Assembly (NCBI GenBank): GCA_016935885.1
Contig: JAFGQA010000476.1
Location: forward strand, 1-5,883
Origin: Phycisphaerae bacterium
GTDB lineage: Bacteria; Planctomycetota; Phycisphaerae; UBA1845; UTPLA1
Reading direction: 5' to 3'
DNA length: 5,883 nt
Under the pieces are notes generated by a model, which had not been told where the DNA came from, made no database searches, and saw only the letters and a program-made list of their open reading frames with translations. The translations under genes and the position numbers were made by a program. This document shows, piece by piece, positions 1-5,102 of the stretch; within the stretch, counting starts at the first letter, position 1; each line of letters opens with the position of its first letter.

Positions 1-41
1 CCGGCGATCCCGATCACTGCGTAGGTCAGCCACATGATCAT
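1..41 (-). CDS. Start of a hydrophobic, probably membrane protein (partial)
   Basis: Only the first 13 codons and part of a 14th lie in the window, reading MIMWLTYAVIGIAG. The start is chosen because a strong Shine-Dalgarno sequence, AAGGAGG (minus strand, 57-51), lies nine bases upstream of the ATG. A second in-frame ATG follows two codons later but is less well spaced. The peptide is entirely uncharged and looks like the first transmembrane helix of an inner-membrane protein. It follows the FmdB-type gene on the same strand after a 49-base gap with no strong terminator, so it is probably the third gene of the thioredoxin operon. The family cannot be named from so little sequence. Confidence 0.5.
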   Translation of the reverse strand, partial: MIMWLTYAVIGIA

Positions 42-90
42 AATGCCCGTCCTCCTTCCGGATACCTGGCTGACTGTACCCTGCGGCCGG

Positions 91-309
91 TCAGGTGAGC
101 GAGCAGGTTCCTGTCGGACATGTTCCGGTCGGGCATGACGCATCGCTGCCCGATGTGCCCCCCTCGCTTCGCGCGGCGAAGGTGGAAAACTGTTTCACAG
201 GGTTGCGGGCCCCGCATTTCGGACAGCTTCCAGGCGCGTCCGACGAACCCTTGGCCAGGTACTCAAAGGCATGGCCGCATTTCCTGCAGCGGTACTCATA
301 AAGCGGCAT
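91..309 (-). CDS. FmdB-family zinc-ribbon protein with Cys-rich tail
   Basis: This 72-residue protein opens with MPLYEYRCRKCGHAFE, the hallmark of the FmdB/CxxC_CXXC_SSSS regulatory-protein family. Cys8/Cys11 and Cys29/Cys32 form two CxxC pairs expected to bind one zinc ion. The function of the family is poorly known; it was named for a putative regulator of formamidase or amidase genes. The start at 309 is supported by AAGGAG (323-318) eight bases upstream; an upstream in-frame ATG at 339 lacks this. After the ribbon comes a Ser/Gly-rich linker and a tail with Cys59, Cys64 and Cys69 built from two copies of CPTGTC. The gene starts 42 bases after the thioredoxin stop codon, so the two are almost certainly cotranscribed. 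A zinc or redox-sensing role for the tail is inference. Confidence 0.88.
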   Translation of the reverse strand: MPLYEYRCRKCGHAFEYLAKGSSDAPGSCPKCGARNPVKQFSTFAARSEGGTSGSDASCPTGTCPTGTCSLT

Positions 310-351
310 GCTGGTTTCTCCTTCCTGCTGTGAGGGCACGCGCGGACGAAT

Positions 352-675
352 CTATGCCTCCTGCGCCGCCTCGATCGCCCGTACCAGGGCCTCCTCCATC
401 TGAATACCCACAAACTGTTGAACGGGTTTCCCGTCCTTGAAGAGGATCAGCGTGGGTATGGCCCGAATGTCGAGGCTCGCTGCTGTTTGCCGGCCCTCGT
501 CCACATTGAGCTTGGCAATTTTGGCCATCTCACCGACTTTTGCGGCGACTTGCTCGAGGATCGGCCCCTGGAAGATGCACGGCGCGCACCATGGCGCCCA
601 GAAATCGACGAGCGTTATGCCCTGTCCGATGGCCTCCGAGAACGTGCCGTCATTGAGTTCCGTAATGCTGCTCAT
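352..675 (-). CDS. Thioredoxin with WCAPC active site
   Basis: A 107-residue single-domain cytoplasmic thioredoxin that should exchange dithiols with disulfides on client proteins. The core FWAPWCAPC puts the redox cysteines at 30 and 33, and the cis-proline is Pro74 in RAIPT. No signal peptide is present. The usual Gly in the CGPC loop is Ala31, and the Lys or Arg that normally follows the second Cys is Ile34 (then FQG), so redox potential or partner choice may differ from classical TrxA. The start at 675 is favoured over the ATG at 717 because the thioredoxin fold begins here and AAGGGG (686-681) lies five bases upstream. It is the first gene of a leftward operon with the FmdB-type protein. 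It is about 54% identical, counted by eye without gaps, to the thioredoxin at 5466-5783. Confidence 0.93.
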   Translation of the reverse strand: MSSITELNDGTFSEAIGQGITLVDFWAPWCAPCIFQGPILEQVAAKVGEMAKIAKLNVDEGRQTAASLDIRAIPTLILFKDGKPVQQFVGIQMEEALVRAIEAAQEA

Positions 676-722
676 GTCATCCCCTTCCCTGCCTGATGCC
701 CGCCGACAAGCCGCCAAAAGGC

Positions 723-751
723 TTGATGTTCTGTGGCATGAACATTATATT
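723..751 (+). promoter_or_regulatory. Candidate sigma-70 promoter for the ferredoxin operon
   Basis: TTGATG (723-728) and TATATT (746-751) are separated by 17 bases, the optimal spacing, and each matches the sigma-70 consensus well. Transcription would begin near 758, giving a leader of about 40 bases before the ferredoxin ATG at 799. The right arm of the inverted repeat would sit at the start of transcription, a typical repressor position. Confidence 0.5.
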
Positions 752-770
752 TGCGACAGAACATTGTCAA
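744..770 (-). promoter_or_regulatory. Candidate sigma-70 promoter for the thioredoxin-fmdB operon
   Basis: On the minus strand, TTGACA (770-765) and TATAAT (749-744) are both perfect consensus hexamers. They are only 15 bases apart, two fewer than ideal. The -10 element overlaps the -10 of the oppositely directed promoter, so the two could compete for polymerase. Transcription would start near 737, leaving a leader of about 60 bases before the thioredoxin ATG. The short spacing could make this promoter depend on a factor that bends or untwists DNA, which is inference. Confidence 0.45.
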
Positions 771-798
771 GGCGAGCGCGAGGCGAAGGGACAAGACC

Positions 799-1149
799 AT
801 GCCGTGGATCAGGGAAGCAGACTGCGTCCGGTGCGGATCGTGCGTGGCGATCTGTCCGGTGAACGCGGTTTGTATGACCCATGATGCCGTGTTCATCGAC
901 GACAGGATCTGCATCCGATGCGGCCGCTGCCACGATATCTGCCCGCAGGAGGCGGTACGCCACGACAGCGAACGCATTCCGCTCGATGTCGAGGCCAACC
1001 TGGTCTGGACGCGCGACATGCTTCGGCATTTCGACACCCTCGAGGAGCGGCGCGGACTGGTGGAGCGCATGCGCCGCTATTTCGTAAAGCAACGCAAGGT
1101 GGCCGAGCAGACCATCGAGAAGCTGGCCACGCTCGAACGGGAGCTGTGA
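799..1149 (+). CDS. 2[4Fe-4S] ferredoxin with C-terminal helical extension
   Basis: A 116-residue protein with two classical ferredoxin motifs: Cys9, 12, 15 and 19 followed by Pro, and Cys38, 41, 44 and 48 followed by Pro. Each cluster draws its fourth ligand from the other motif in the known fold, so it should carry two [4Fe-4S] clusters and transfer single electrons at low potential in the cytoplasm. The ferredoxin domain ends near residue 55. About 60 further residues are rich in Arg, Glu, Leu and Lys, probably helical or coiled-coil, and could dock a partner. The start at 799 is supported by AAGGG (786-790) eight bases upstream. It is the first gene of a rightward operon, 28 bases before the next gene. 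It could donate electrons to the nearby radical SAM enzymes, but that is inference. Confidence 0.9.
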   Translation: MPWIREADCVRCGSCVAICPVNAVCMTHDAVFIDDRICIRCGRCHDICPQEAVRHDSERIPLDVEANLVWTRDMLRHFDTLEERRGLVERMRRYFVKQRKVAEQTIEKLATLEREL

Positions 1150-1177
1150 TCCCAATGGCAGGAGAGGAGGGGCCGTG

Positions 1178-1420
1178 ATGAAGGTGGAAGTCGAAGTGAG
1201 TCTTTATCCCCTGGCGGAGGAGTACCTGGAGCATCCGGTGGGCGATTTCGTGAAGGTCCTGGAGCAGCACGGCTGCACGGTGGAACACGGGCCGATGAGT
1301 TCCTACGTAAACGGCGAGTTACCGGCGGTGTTTGAGGCCGTGCGCATCGGCTACGAGGCGGTTGCACAGAAGTGCGGTTGCGTCCTGATCCTCAAGGCAT
1401 GCAACGTGTGCCCGCTCTGA
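1178..1420 (+). CDS. MTH1187/YkoF-like thiamine-binding-family protein
   Basis: This 80-residue protein matches the small MTH1187 (UPF0045, thiamine-binding) family. It starts MKVEVEVSLYPL, has the family's central YVNGELPAVFEAV region and ends in a strand followed by CNVCPL. Members fold as a ferredoxin-like beta-alpha-beta unit and assemble into dimers or tetramers. The YkoF branch binds thiamine or hydroxymethylpyrimidine, but ligand binding in this protein is not shown by sequence. Five cysteines (33, 66, 68, 75, 78) are many for its size, four of them clustered near the C-terminus. The ATG at 1178 is preferred over the GTG at 1175 because AGGAGG (1165-1170) is seven bases before it. It lies between the ferredoxin and DtxR-family genes and is probably cotranscribed with them. 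Confidence 0.8.
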   Translation: MKVEVEVSLYPLAEEYLEHPVGDFVKVLEQHGCTVEHGPMSSYVNGELPAVFEAVRIGYEAVAQKCGCVLILKACNVCPL

Positions 1421-1456
1421 TGCGCTGTGCGCGCACCGCAGCGGGAAGCCCGGGTT

Positions 1457-1476
1457 CGATCGTTCGTAACGAATCG
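1457..1476 (+). promoter_or_regulatory. Palindrome just before the DtxR-family gene
   Basis: TTCGT-A-ACGAA (1463-1473) is a perfect 11-base palindrome. CGA (1457-1459) and TCG (1474-1476) extend it if a three-base bulge is allowed. It abuts the ribosome-binding site GGAGG (1476-1480) of the regulator gene. It could be an autoregulatory operator or an RNA hairpin masking that site, but palindromes this short also arise by chance. Confidence 0.3.
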
Positions 1477-1486
1477 GAGGTGCTCC

Positions 1487-2002
1487 ATGGGAGAAATGGA
1501 ACTCAGCTCGACGCTCGAGGACTACCTGCGCACCATCTTTGTCTTTCAGCGCCGGAAGCGTTATGCTCGCGTCAGCGATGTAGCCTCCGCTCTCGGCGTG
1601 GCCAAGTCGGCCGTAACCGCCGCACTCCAGGGGCTCGCCTCGAGACATCTGGTAAACTACCAGGCTTATGAACCGGTGACCCTCACGTCCGAGGGCGAAA
1701 GGCGCGCGGAACAAATCCTCCTGCGGCACAGGATTCTCTGCCAGTTCCTCGAGGATGTGCTGGCGATCCCGCCCGAGCGGGCCGAACCCATGGCGCATCA
1801 AATGGAACACGCGATTGACGGGGCCGCCCTCGAAAGGTTCGTTTGCTTCCTGGCTTTCATCGGCACGCGGGCTGGAAAGGGCAAGACCTGGCTCAGGGAA
1901 TTCAAGCAGTTCGTGGAAAAGGGGGCGGGCAGCCGGACGTGCAGGGAATGCATCAAACAGTATCTCCAGGAGGCGCGCGATCACCTGGCGAATACGGACT
2001 GA
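1487..2002 (+). CDS. DtxR/MntR-family metal-dependent regulator
   Basis: A 171-residue cytoplasmic transcription regulator. Residues 8-75 form a winged helix-turn-helix, with recognition-helix region GVAKSAVTAALQGLASRHLV and a wing ending PVTLTSEGERR. Residues 80-112 match the helical dimerisation and metal-binding domain. Family members bind Mn2+ or Fe2+ and then repress uptake or storage genes. Plausible ligands are Asp12, His81, Glu107 and His108. By eye alignment to B. subtilis MntR, the Glu11 ligand is Arg15 and the Glu99 ligand is His104, so metal preference is uncertain. There is no SH3 domain as in DtxR. A C-terminal segment carries a CxxC pair at Cys152/Cys155, which is unusual. The start at 1487 follows GGAGG (1476-1480) by six bases. 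It is last in the ferredoxin operon and may have its own control at the palindrome upstream. Confidence 0.88.
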   Translation: MGEMELSSTLEDYLRTIFVFQRRKRYARVSDVASALGVAKSAVTAALQGLASRHLVNYQAYEPVTLTSEGERRAEQILLRHRILCQFLEDVLAIPPERAEPMAHQMEHAIDGAALERFVCFLAFIGTRAGKGKTWLREFKQFVEKGAGSRTCRECIKQYLQEARDHLANTD

Positions 2003-2007
2003 TTCAC

Positions 2008-2021
2008 CCGCAGGTCTGCGG
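2008..2021. terminator. Weak hairpin between convergent genes
   Basis: CCGCAG and CTGCGG are exact complements separated by two bases, and lie five bases after the DtxR-family stop codon. There is no run of T on either side, so it is not a classical intrinsic terminator. It is the only candidate in the 76-base gap where two operons meet head to head. Confidence 0.2.
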
Positions 2022-2078
2022 ACGTTGACCCGGCAGCACGGCGGCCAACGCAGAAGCACGTTCCGGTAAACACACCCC

Positions 2079-3137
2079 TCAGTCCTTGATCGGACTTTTA
2101 CCCATCCCGATACCCGCCACGTCGGCACCGCAGACAGGGCAACGGCCATCCGCCCCGATATGATTCTCGACCACCTGGTAGCCGGCGCGTCGGACCAGCA
2201 GGCGGCCGCAGCCGTAGCAGGCAGTATCTTCGCCGCTGGCCACATTCCCCAGGTACACGTACCGCAGGCCGACCTGCCGGCCGATGTCCCGCGCCTCCTC
2301 GAGCTTCGCGAGCGGCGTGGGCGGCACCCCCGTCATCTTGTAGGCCGGGAAGAAACGGCTGATGTGCCAGGGCGTGTCGACGCCCAGTTCCGAGGCGATG
2401 AAGTGGACCGCATCGCTGATTTCGGCCGGGTCGTCATTGATGCCCGGGATCACGAGGGTCGTTACCTCCAGCCAGATGCCCAGGCGCCTGATCGTCTTCA
2501 GACTGCGCAACACCGGCTCGAGCCGCGCCCCTACGTATTTCCTGTAGGTGTCATCCCGAAAGGCCTTGAGGTCGATGTTGACCGCATCCAGGTAAGGCGC
2601 GAAGGTTTCCAGCATTTCATCGGTCATGTACCCGTTGGTGATGTAGAGGTTGCCGAGGCCTGCGTCGTGCGCCAGGCGCGCGGTGTCGTAGGCGTACTCG
2701 AAGAAGACGGTCGGTTCGGTGTAGGTGTACGCGATGCTTCGGCATCCCGTGCGACGCGCGGCGGCCACGATGTGGGCGGGCTCCGCCCGGTCCCCCGCGA
2801 CAAGGTCCAGTTCGCGCGGCATCTGGGAGATCTCCCAGTTCTGGCACCAGCGGCACAGGAAATTGCAGCCCGGCGTGGCGATGGAGTAGGCCTTCGTGCC
2901 GGGGTGAAAATGGAAAAGCGGTTTCTTTTCCACCGGGTCCACGTGCTGGGCGATGGTGCGCCCATAGACCAGGGTATACAGCACACCGCCGCGGTTTTCC
3001 CGGACTCTGCAAATGCCCTGTTTGCCGTCGGCGATCACGCACCGATGCGCGCACAACTCGCAGCGCACCCGGCCGCCCGGAAGCTTCGTGTAAAGCATCG
3101 CCTCCCTGGGGCCATCGGCTGGAACGTCGCCGGTCAT
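2079..3137 (-). CDS. amrS: AmrS-type radical SAM enzyme (AmmeMemoRadiSam system)
   Basis: This 352-residue protein belongs to COG1180, relatives of pyruvate formate-lyase activase, and matches the AmmeMemoRadiSam radical SAM branch. Cys91, Cys95 and Cys98 form the CxxxCxxC motif in CNFLCRWCQNWEIS, which binds the [4Fe-4S] cluster that cleaves S-adenosylmethionine. Family marks include an N-terminal cysteine group (26, 29, 33, 43), the segment FHFHPGTKAYSIATPGCNF and YTYTEPT near 137-143. The C-terminus has CYGCG (307-310) and CPVCG (333-336), which look like a small zinc ribbon. The substrate of this system is not known, and the AMMECR1-like and Memo-like partners are not in the window. The chosen ATG overlaps the upstream stop in the sequence ATGA, implying translational coupling. 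An internal Met14 is another possible start. Length is close to that expected for the family. Confidence 0.9.
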   Translation of the reverse strand: MTGDVPADGPREAMLYTKLPGGRVRCELCAHRCVIADGKQGICRVRENRGGVLYTLVYGRTIAQHVDPVEKKPLFHFHPGTKAYSIATPGCNFLCRWCQNWEISQMPRELDLVAGDRAEPAHIVAAARRTGCRSIAYTYTEPTVFFEYAYDTARLAHDAGLGNLYITNGYMTDEMLETFAPYLDAVNIDLKAFRDDTYRKYVGARLEPVLRSLKTIRRLGIWLEVTTLVIPGINDDPAEISDAVHFIASELGVDTPWHISRFFPAYKMTGVPPTPLAKLEEARDIGRQVGLRYVYLGNVASGEDTACYGCGRLLVRRAGYQVVENHIGADGRCPVCGADVAGIGMGKSPIKD

Positions 3138-4087
3138 CCTGAGGCCTTCTTGAATCGGCGCATGTAATACACGTGGTCCTGATACGACGTCTCGATGATC
3201 TGCTGTTCCTCTACCAACCGGCGAACCATCGTCCAATCCGCCCCTGCCCTCTTCAGCAAGGCGTCCACCGCCTCTTTGCGCATCGGGTGCACGGCGGTGA
3301 TGCTGAGAAGATCCTCCCGGGGGTCCCCCGTGGAGGAAAAGGCATTGCCCTCGTAGCCGGTGAGGTATTCCACGTGCTCCACCTTCTCCTTGAGGATATG
3401 GAAGGCCCGGTGAGCAACGTCCTCGCCGGGCGCGTGAACACCCTCCTCCGCGGGGGGCCGCGTGGGGATGGACAGGTACGCGGCCGCCGGGTGCAGGCGG
3501 CCGAGAAAATCGGCCACGCGTCGGACGTTCGGTTCGCCGTCGTTGAGCCCGGCCACCAGCATGGTTTCCGTCGCCAGCCGGCCCCGGAAGGCACGGGAAA
3601 ACGCGAGCGCACCTTCGAGCAGGGTGTCCAGGTCCAGGCTCTTGTGGGGGCGATTGACTTTGCGCCAGAGTGGCTCGTCCACCGCGTCCATCTTGAGCGA
3701 CACCCAATCCGCCTCCATCAGCGCCTCCCTCACGTCCGCGCGGCCGACGAGCGAGCTGTTGGTGATCACGGCGACGGGAAGGCCCAGAGGTTTCAGCAGG
3801 CCGATGGTTTGTTTCAGATGCAGATCCAGCGTGGGCTCCCCATCCGGCACAAAGGTCAGGTAATCGATCATTTCCCCGGCGGCGCGTTTTTCGTCGACTC
3901 GCTCGCGCACGGCTTTCAGGATGTCCTCCGGAGGATAGAAGGCTTTTCGCTCCGCCTGCATGCGCAGGGTTCGCCCCACCTGGCAGTATACGCAGGAATA
4001 GGAACAGATTTTGGGAGGTATGTTGTTGATCCCAAGGCTTCGTCCGAGCCGTCTCGACGGCACGGGACCGAAAACAAGATCCGCCAT
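3134..4087 (-). CDS. Radical SAM protein, COG0731-like, with C-terminal winged helix
   Basis: A 317-residue radical SAM protein opening with VFGPVPSRRLGRSLGIN, typical of bacterial proteins grouped with the wyosine-synthesis COG0731. Cys28, Cys32 and Cys35 form the CxxxCxxC cluster motif (CSYSCVYC), and DGEPTL at 82-87 is the SAM-contacting GE motif. Middle strands such as VAVITNSSL and DWVSLKMDAV fit the partial TIM barrel. The last 60 residues (about 258-317, MRKEAVDALLKRAG onward) look like a winged-helix domain, which may recognise a macromolecule. True wyosine formation is archaeal and eukaryotic, so the bacterial substrate is unknown. The start at 4087 is preceded by GAGGGAGA about ten bases upstream. 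It is the first gene of a pair, overlapping amrS by four bases. Confidence 0.88.
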   Translation of the reverse strand: MADLVFGPVPSRRLGRSLGINNIPPKICSYSCVYCQVGRTLRMQAERKAFYPPEDILKAVRERVDEKRAAGEMIDYLTFVPDGEPTLDLHLKQTIGLLKPLGLPVAVITNSSLVGRADVREALMEADWVSLKMDAVDEPLWRKVNRPHKSLDLDTLLEGALAFSRAFRGRLATETMLVAGLNDGEPNVRRVADFLGRLHPAAAYLSIPTRPPAEEGVHAPGEDVAHRAFHILKEKVEHVEYLTGYEGNAFSSTGDPREDLLSITAVHPMRKEAVDALLKRAGADWTMVRRLVEEQQIIETSYQDHVYYMRRFKKASG

Positions 4088-4194
4088 GAGTCCGTGTCTC
4101 CCTCGATTCGTGATTCCTTACAATATCCGATCAAGGTCACAGATGCCTCGTGACGTCAAGTCCGCCATCGTTCTTCATTCCTGCCGCCCCGGTG

Positions 4195-4222
4195 TTGAAA
4201 CGGCGACCCATGCAAGTATGGT
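4195..4222 (+). promoter_or_regulatory. Candidate promoter for the KaiC-like gene
   Basis: TTGAAA (4195-4200) and TATGGT (4217-4222) are 16 bases apart, matching the sigma-70 consensus at five and four of six bases. Transcription would start near 4229, about 29 bases before the ATG. The 170-base divergent gap holds no equally convincing promoter for the leftward radical SAM pair. Confidence 0.35.
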
Positions 4223-4257
4223 AAGCTAAGGGGTCAAGTCGAACAGGGCGTGTTATC

Positions 4258-5013
4258 ATGAACAGAATCCGGACCGACCAGGCATGGTTTGATGCACTCG
4301 TCCCCGAAGGATTGCCGACGCATACGTCAACACTGGTTACGGGTCCCGGTGGCTCAGGCAAGCCCCTGATCGGCAACGTGATCGCCGCCGCCTGGCTCCG
4401 CCAGGGAGGAAGCGTTGTGTTCATGTCCCTGCAGTATCCCACGCACGAGTTTGTGATCGCCGGACTGAAGAAGGTGGCCGGGCTTGACCTGGATCCGTAC
4501 GGCGAACGGACCGTTTTCATAGAGCTGGACGCTGAGCTCGAAGACACGCAGTTGACCGGTCCGCATCACTTGAAGGCCAACGTGGTCAAACCGGATACCT
4601 GGGATGCCGCCATCGAACGATCCCGCGCGCTGGTGCCCGACGAGGGCCCCGGCATCCTGTTTTTCGGCTCGGCGCTCAACCTGCTGCTGTTTTCGCCCAC
4701 GTACGGGGAGACCATCCTTGAGCGGATGCGGAACACCATTGCGAACGACAAACGCTGCACGTATCTCTTCACCGTCAGTACCACGGCGAAAGGGGAAGAG
4801 ATCGCGAGGCTGGAGGCCGCCGCGGACAACCTGATTGAATCGCGCAGCGAGAAAAAACCCTTTCGGCTCTTCATGCGCATTGCAAGAATGAAGGATACAT
4901 CCTTCAGGCCTGAAGAAGTTGAAGTCCCCTTCGCTTCAGACATGCTGGAGGACGTGAAGGAGATCGCCGACCACAGCCGCCTGCGGCTGATCCCGCTTAT
5001 CCGCAAGCTGTGA
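4258..5013 (+). CDS. KaiC/RAD55-like RecA-fold protein with degenerate ATPase motifs
   Basis: A 251-residue single-domain protein of the KaiC/RAD55 branch of the RecA superfamily. A P-loop, TGPGGSGKP (residues 28-36), is followed by a helix and the strand GGSVVFMSLQYP, where KaiC relatives have the ESP segment. The end segment, LEAAADNLIES through FRLFMRIARMKDTSF (about 175-216), matches the KaiC pattern of a strand followed by a basic R-x-x-K/RM. Several catalytic positions are altered: the P-loop Thr/Ser is Pro36, the ESP glutamates are replaced by LQY, and the Walker B aspartate is Gly137 in GILFFGSAL. It may bind nucleotide without hydrolysing it, or not at all. The ATG has a modest AGGG (4245-4248) nine bases upstream. 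It appears monocistronic. Its role is unknown; signalling or scaffold functions are inference. Confidence 0.75.
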   Translation: MNRIRTDQAWFDALVPEGLPTHTSTLVTGPGGSGKPLIGNVIAAAWLRQGGSVVFMSLQYPTHEFVIAGLKKVAGLDLDPYGERTVFIELDAELEDTQLTGPHHLKANVVKPDTWDAAIERSRALVPDEGPGILFFGSALNLLLFSPTYGETILERMRNTIANDKRCTYLFTVSTTAKGEEIARLEAAADNLIESRSEKKPFRLFMRIARMKDTSFRPEEVEVPFASDMLEDVKEIADHSRLRLIPLIRKL

Positions 5014-5057
5014 GCCGGCACACAGCGCCCTGGAAACGGGCACGTTCGCAGGCTCAC
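5010..5057. terminator. Inverted repeat at the convergent junction
   Basis: GTGAGCC (5010-5016, overlapping the KaiC-like stop codon) and GGCTCAC (5051-5057) are exact reverse complements 34 bases apart. The loop contains a smaller GCCC/GGGC pairing. It could act as a bidirectional stop signal in the 89-base gap between convergent genes. There is no clean T run, so termination is only a suggestion. Confidence 0.25.
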
Positions 5058-5102
5058 TTCCCACCTCCTTTTCCGCCACGAACGATTGCCTGCATACCAT
5101 GG

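Larger units (their letters stand above)
722..771. promoter_or_regulatory. Divergent control region: imperfect inverted repeat over two promoters
   Basis: The 123 bases between the divergent thioredoxin and ferredoxin genes contain an unusually AT-rich core. The arms ATGTTCTGT (726-734) and ACAGAACAT (756-764) are exact reverse complements. The match extends outward to CTTGA (722-726) and TCAAG (767-771) if three extra bases in the right arm are allowed. A third half-site, GAACAT (740-745), makes a nested palindrome ATGTTC-N8-GAACAT with the left arm. GAACAT therefore occurs twice as a direct repeat 19 bases apart. This arrangement over the promoters suggests an operator for a dimeric regulator acting on both operons. 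I do not recognise it as a standard Fur, DtxR, Rex or LexA site; the regulator is unknown. Confidence 0.6.

Noticed and set aside
726..764. Assignment of the inverted repeat to a known LexA, Fur or Rex site
   Set aside because: The half-site ATGTTC/GAACAT and its spacings do not match the consensus patterns I know for those regulators.
1421..1446. GC-rich imperfect hairpin after the thiamine-binding-family gene as a terminator
   Set aside because: The pairing needs a bulge and leaves almost no loop, and there is no T run. The DtxR-family gene follows closely on the same strand.
1319..2245. A long open frame (308 codons) on the minus strand across the DtxR-family gene
   Set aside because: It is antisense to two well-supported genes, has no recognisable domain and reflects high GC content.
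2160..3167. A 335-codon plus-strand frame opposite amrS
   Set aside because: The translation is low-complexity, rich in Arg, Val and Gly, and matches no family, while the minus strand encodes a clear radical SAM enzyme.
3138..3707. A 190-residue N-terminal extension of AmrS
   Set aside because: The extension lies out of frame within the COG0731-like gene and reads as Pro/Arg/Gly-rich shadow sequence. The ATGA overlap gives a natural start at 3137.
3173..4153. A 326-codon plus-strand frame opposite the COG0731-like gene
   Set aside because: It is a shadow of the minus-strand gene with its CxxxCxxC motif and has no family features.
4151..4158. TGACGTCA palindrome in the divergent gap before the KaiC-like gene
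   Set aside because: Eight-base palindromes are common by chance, no second copy is present, and it does not align with a convincing promoter.
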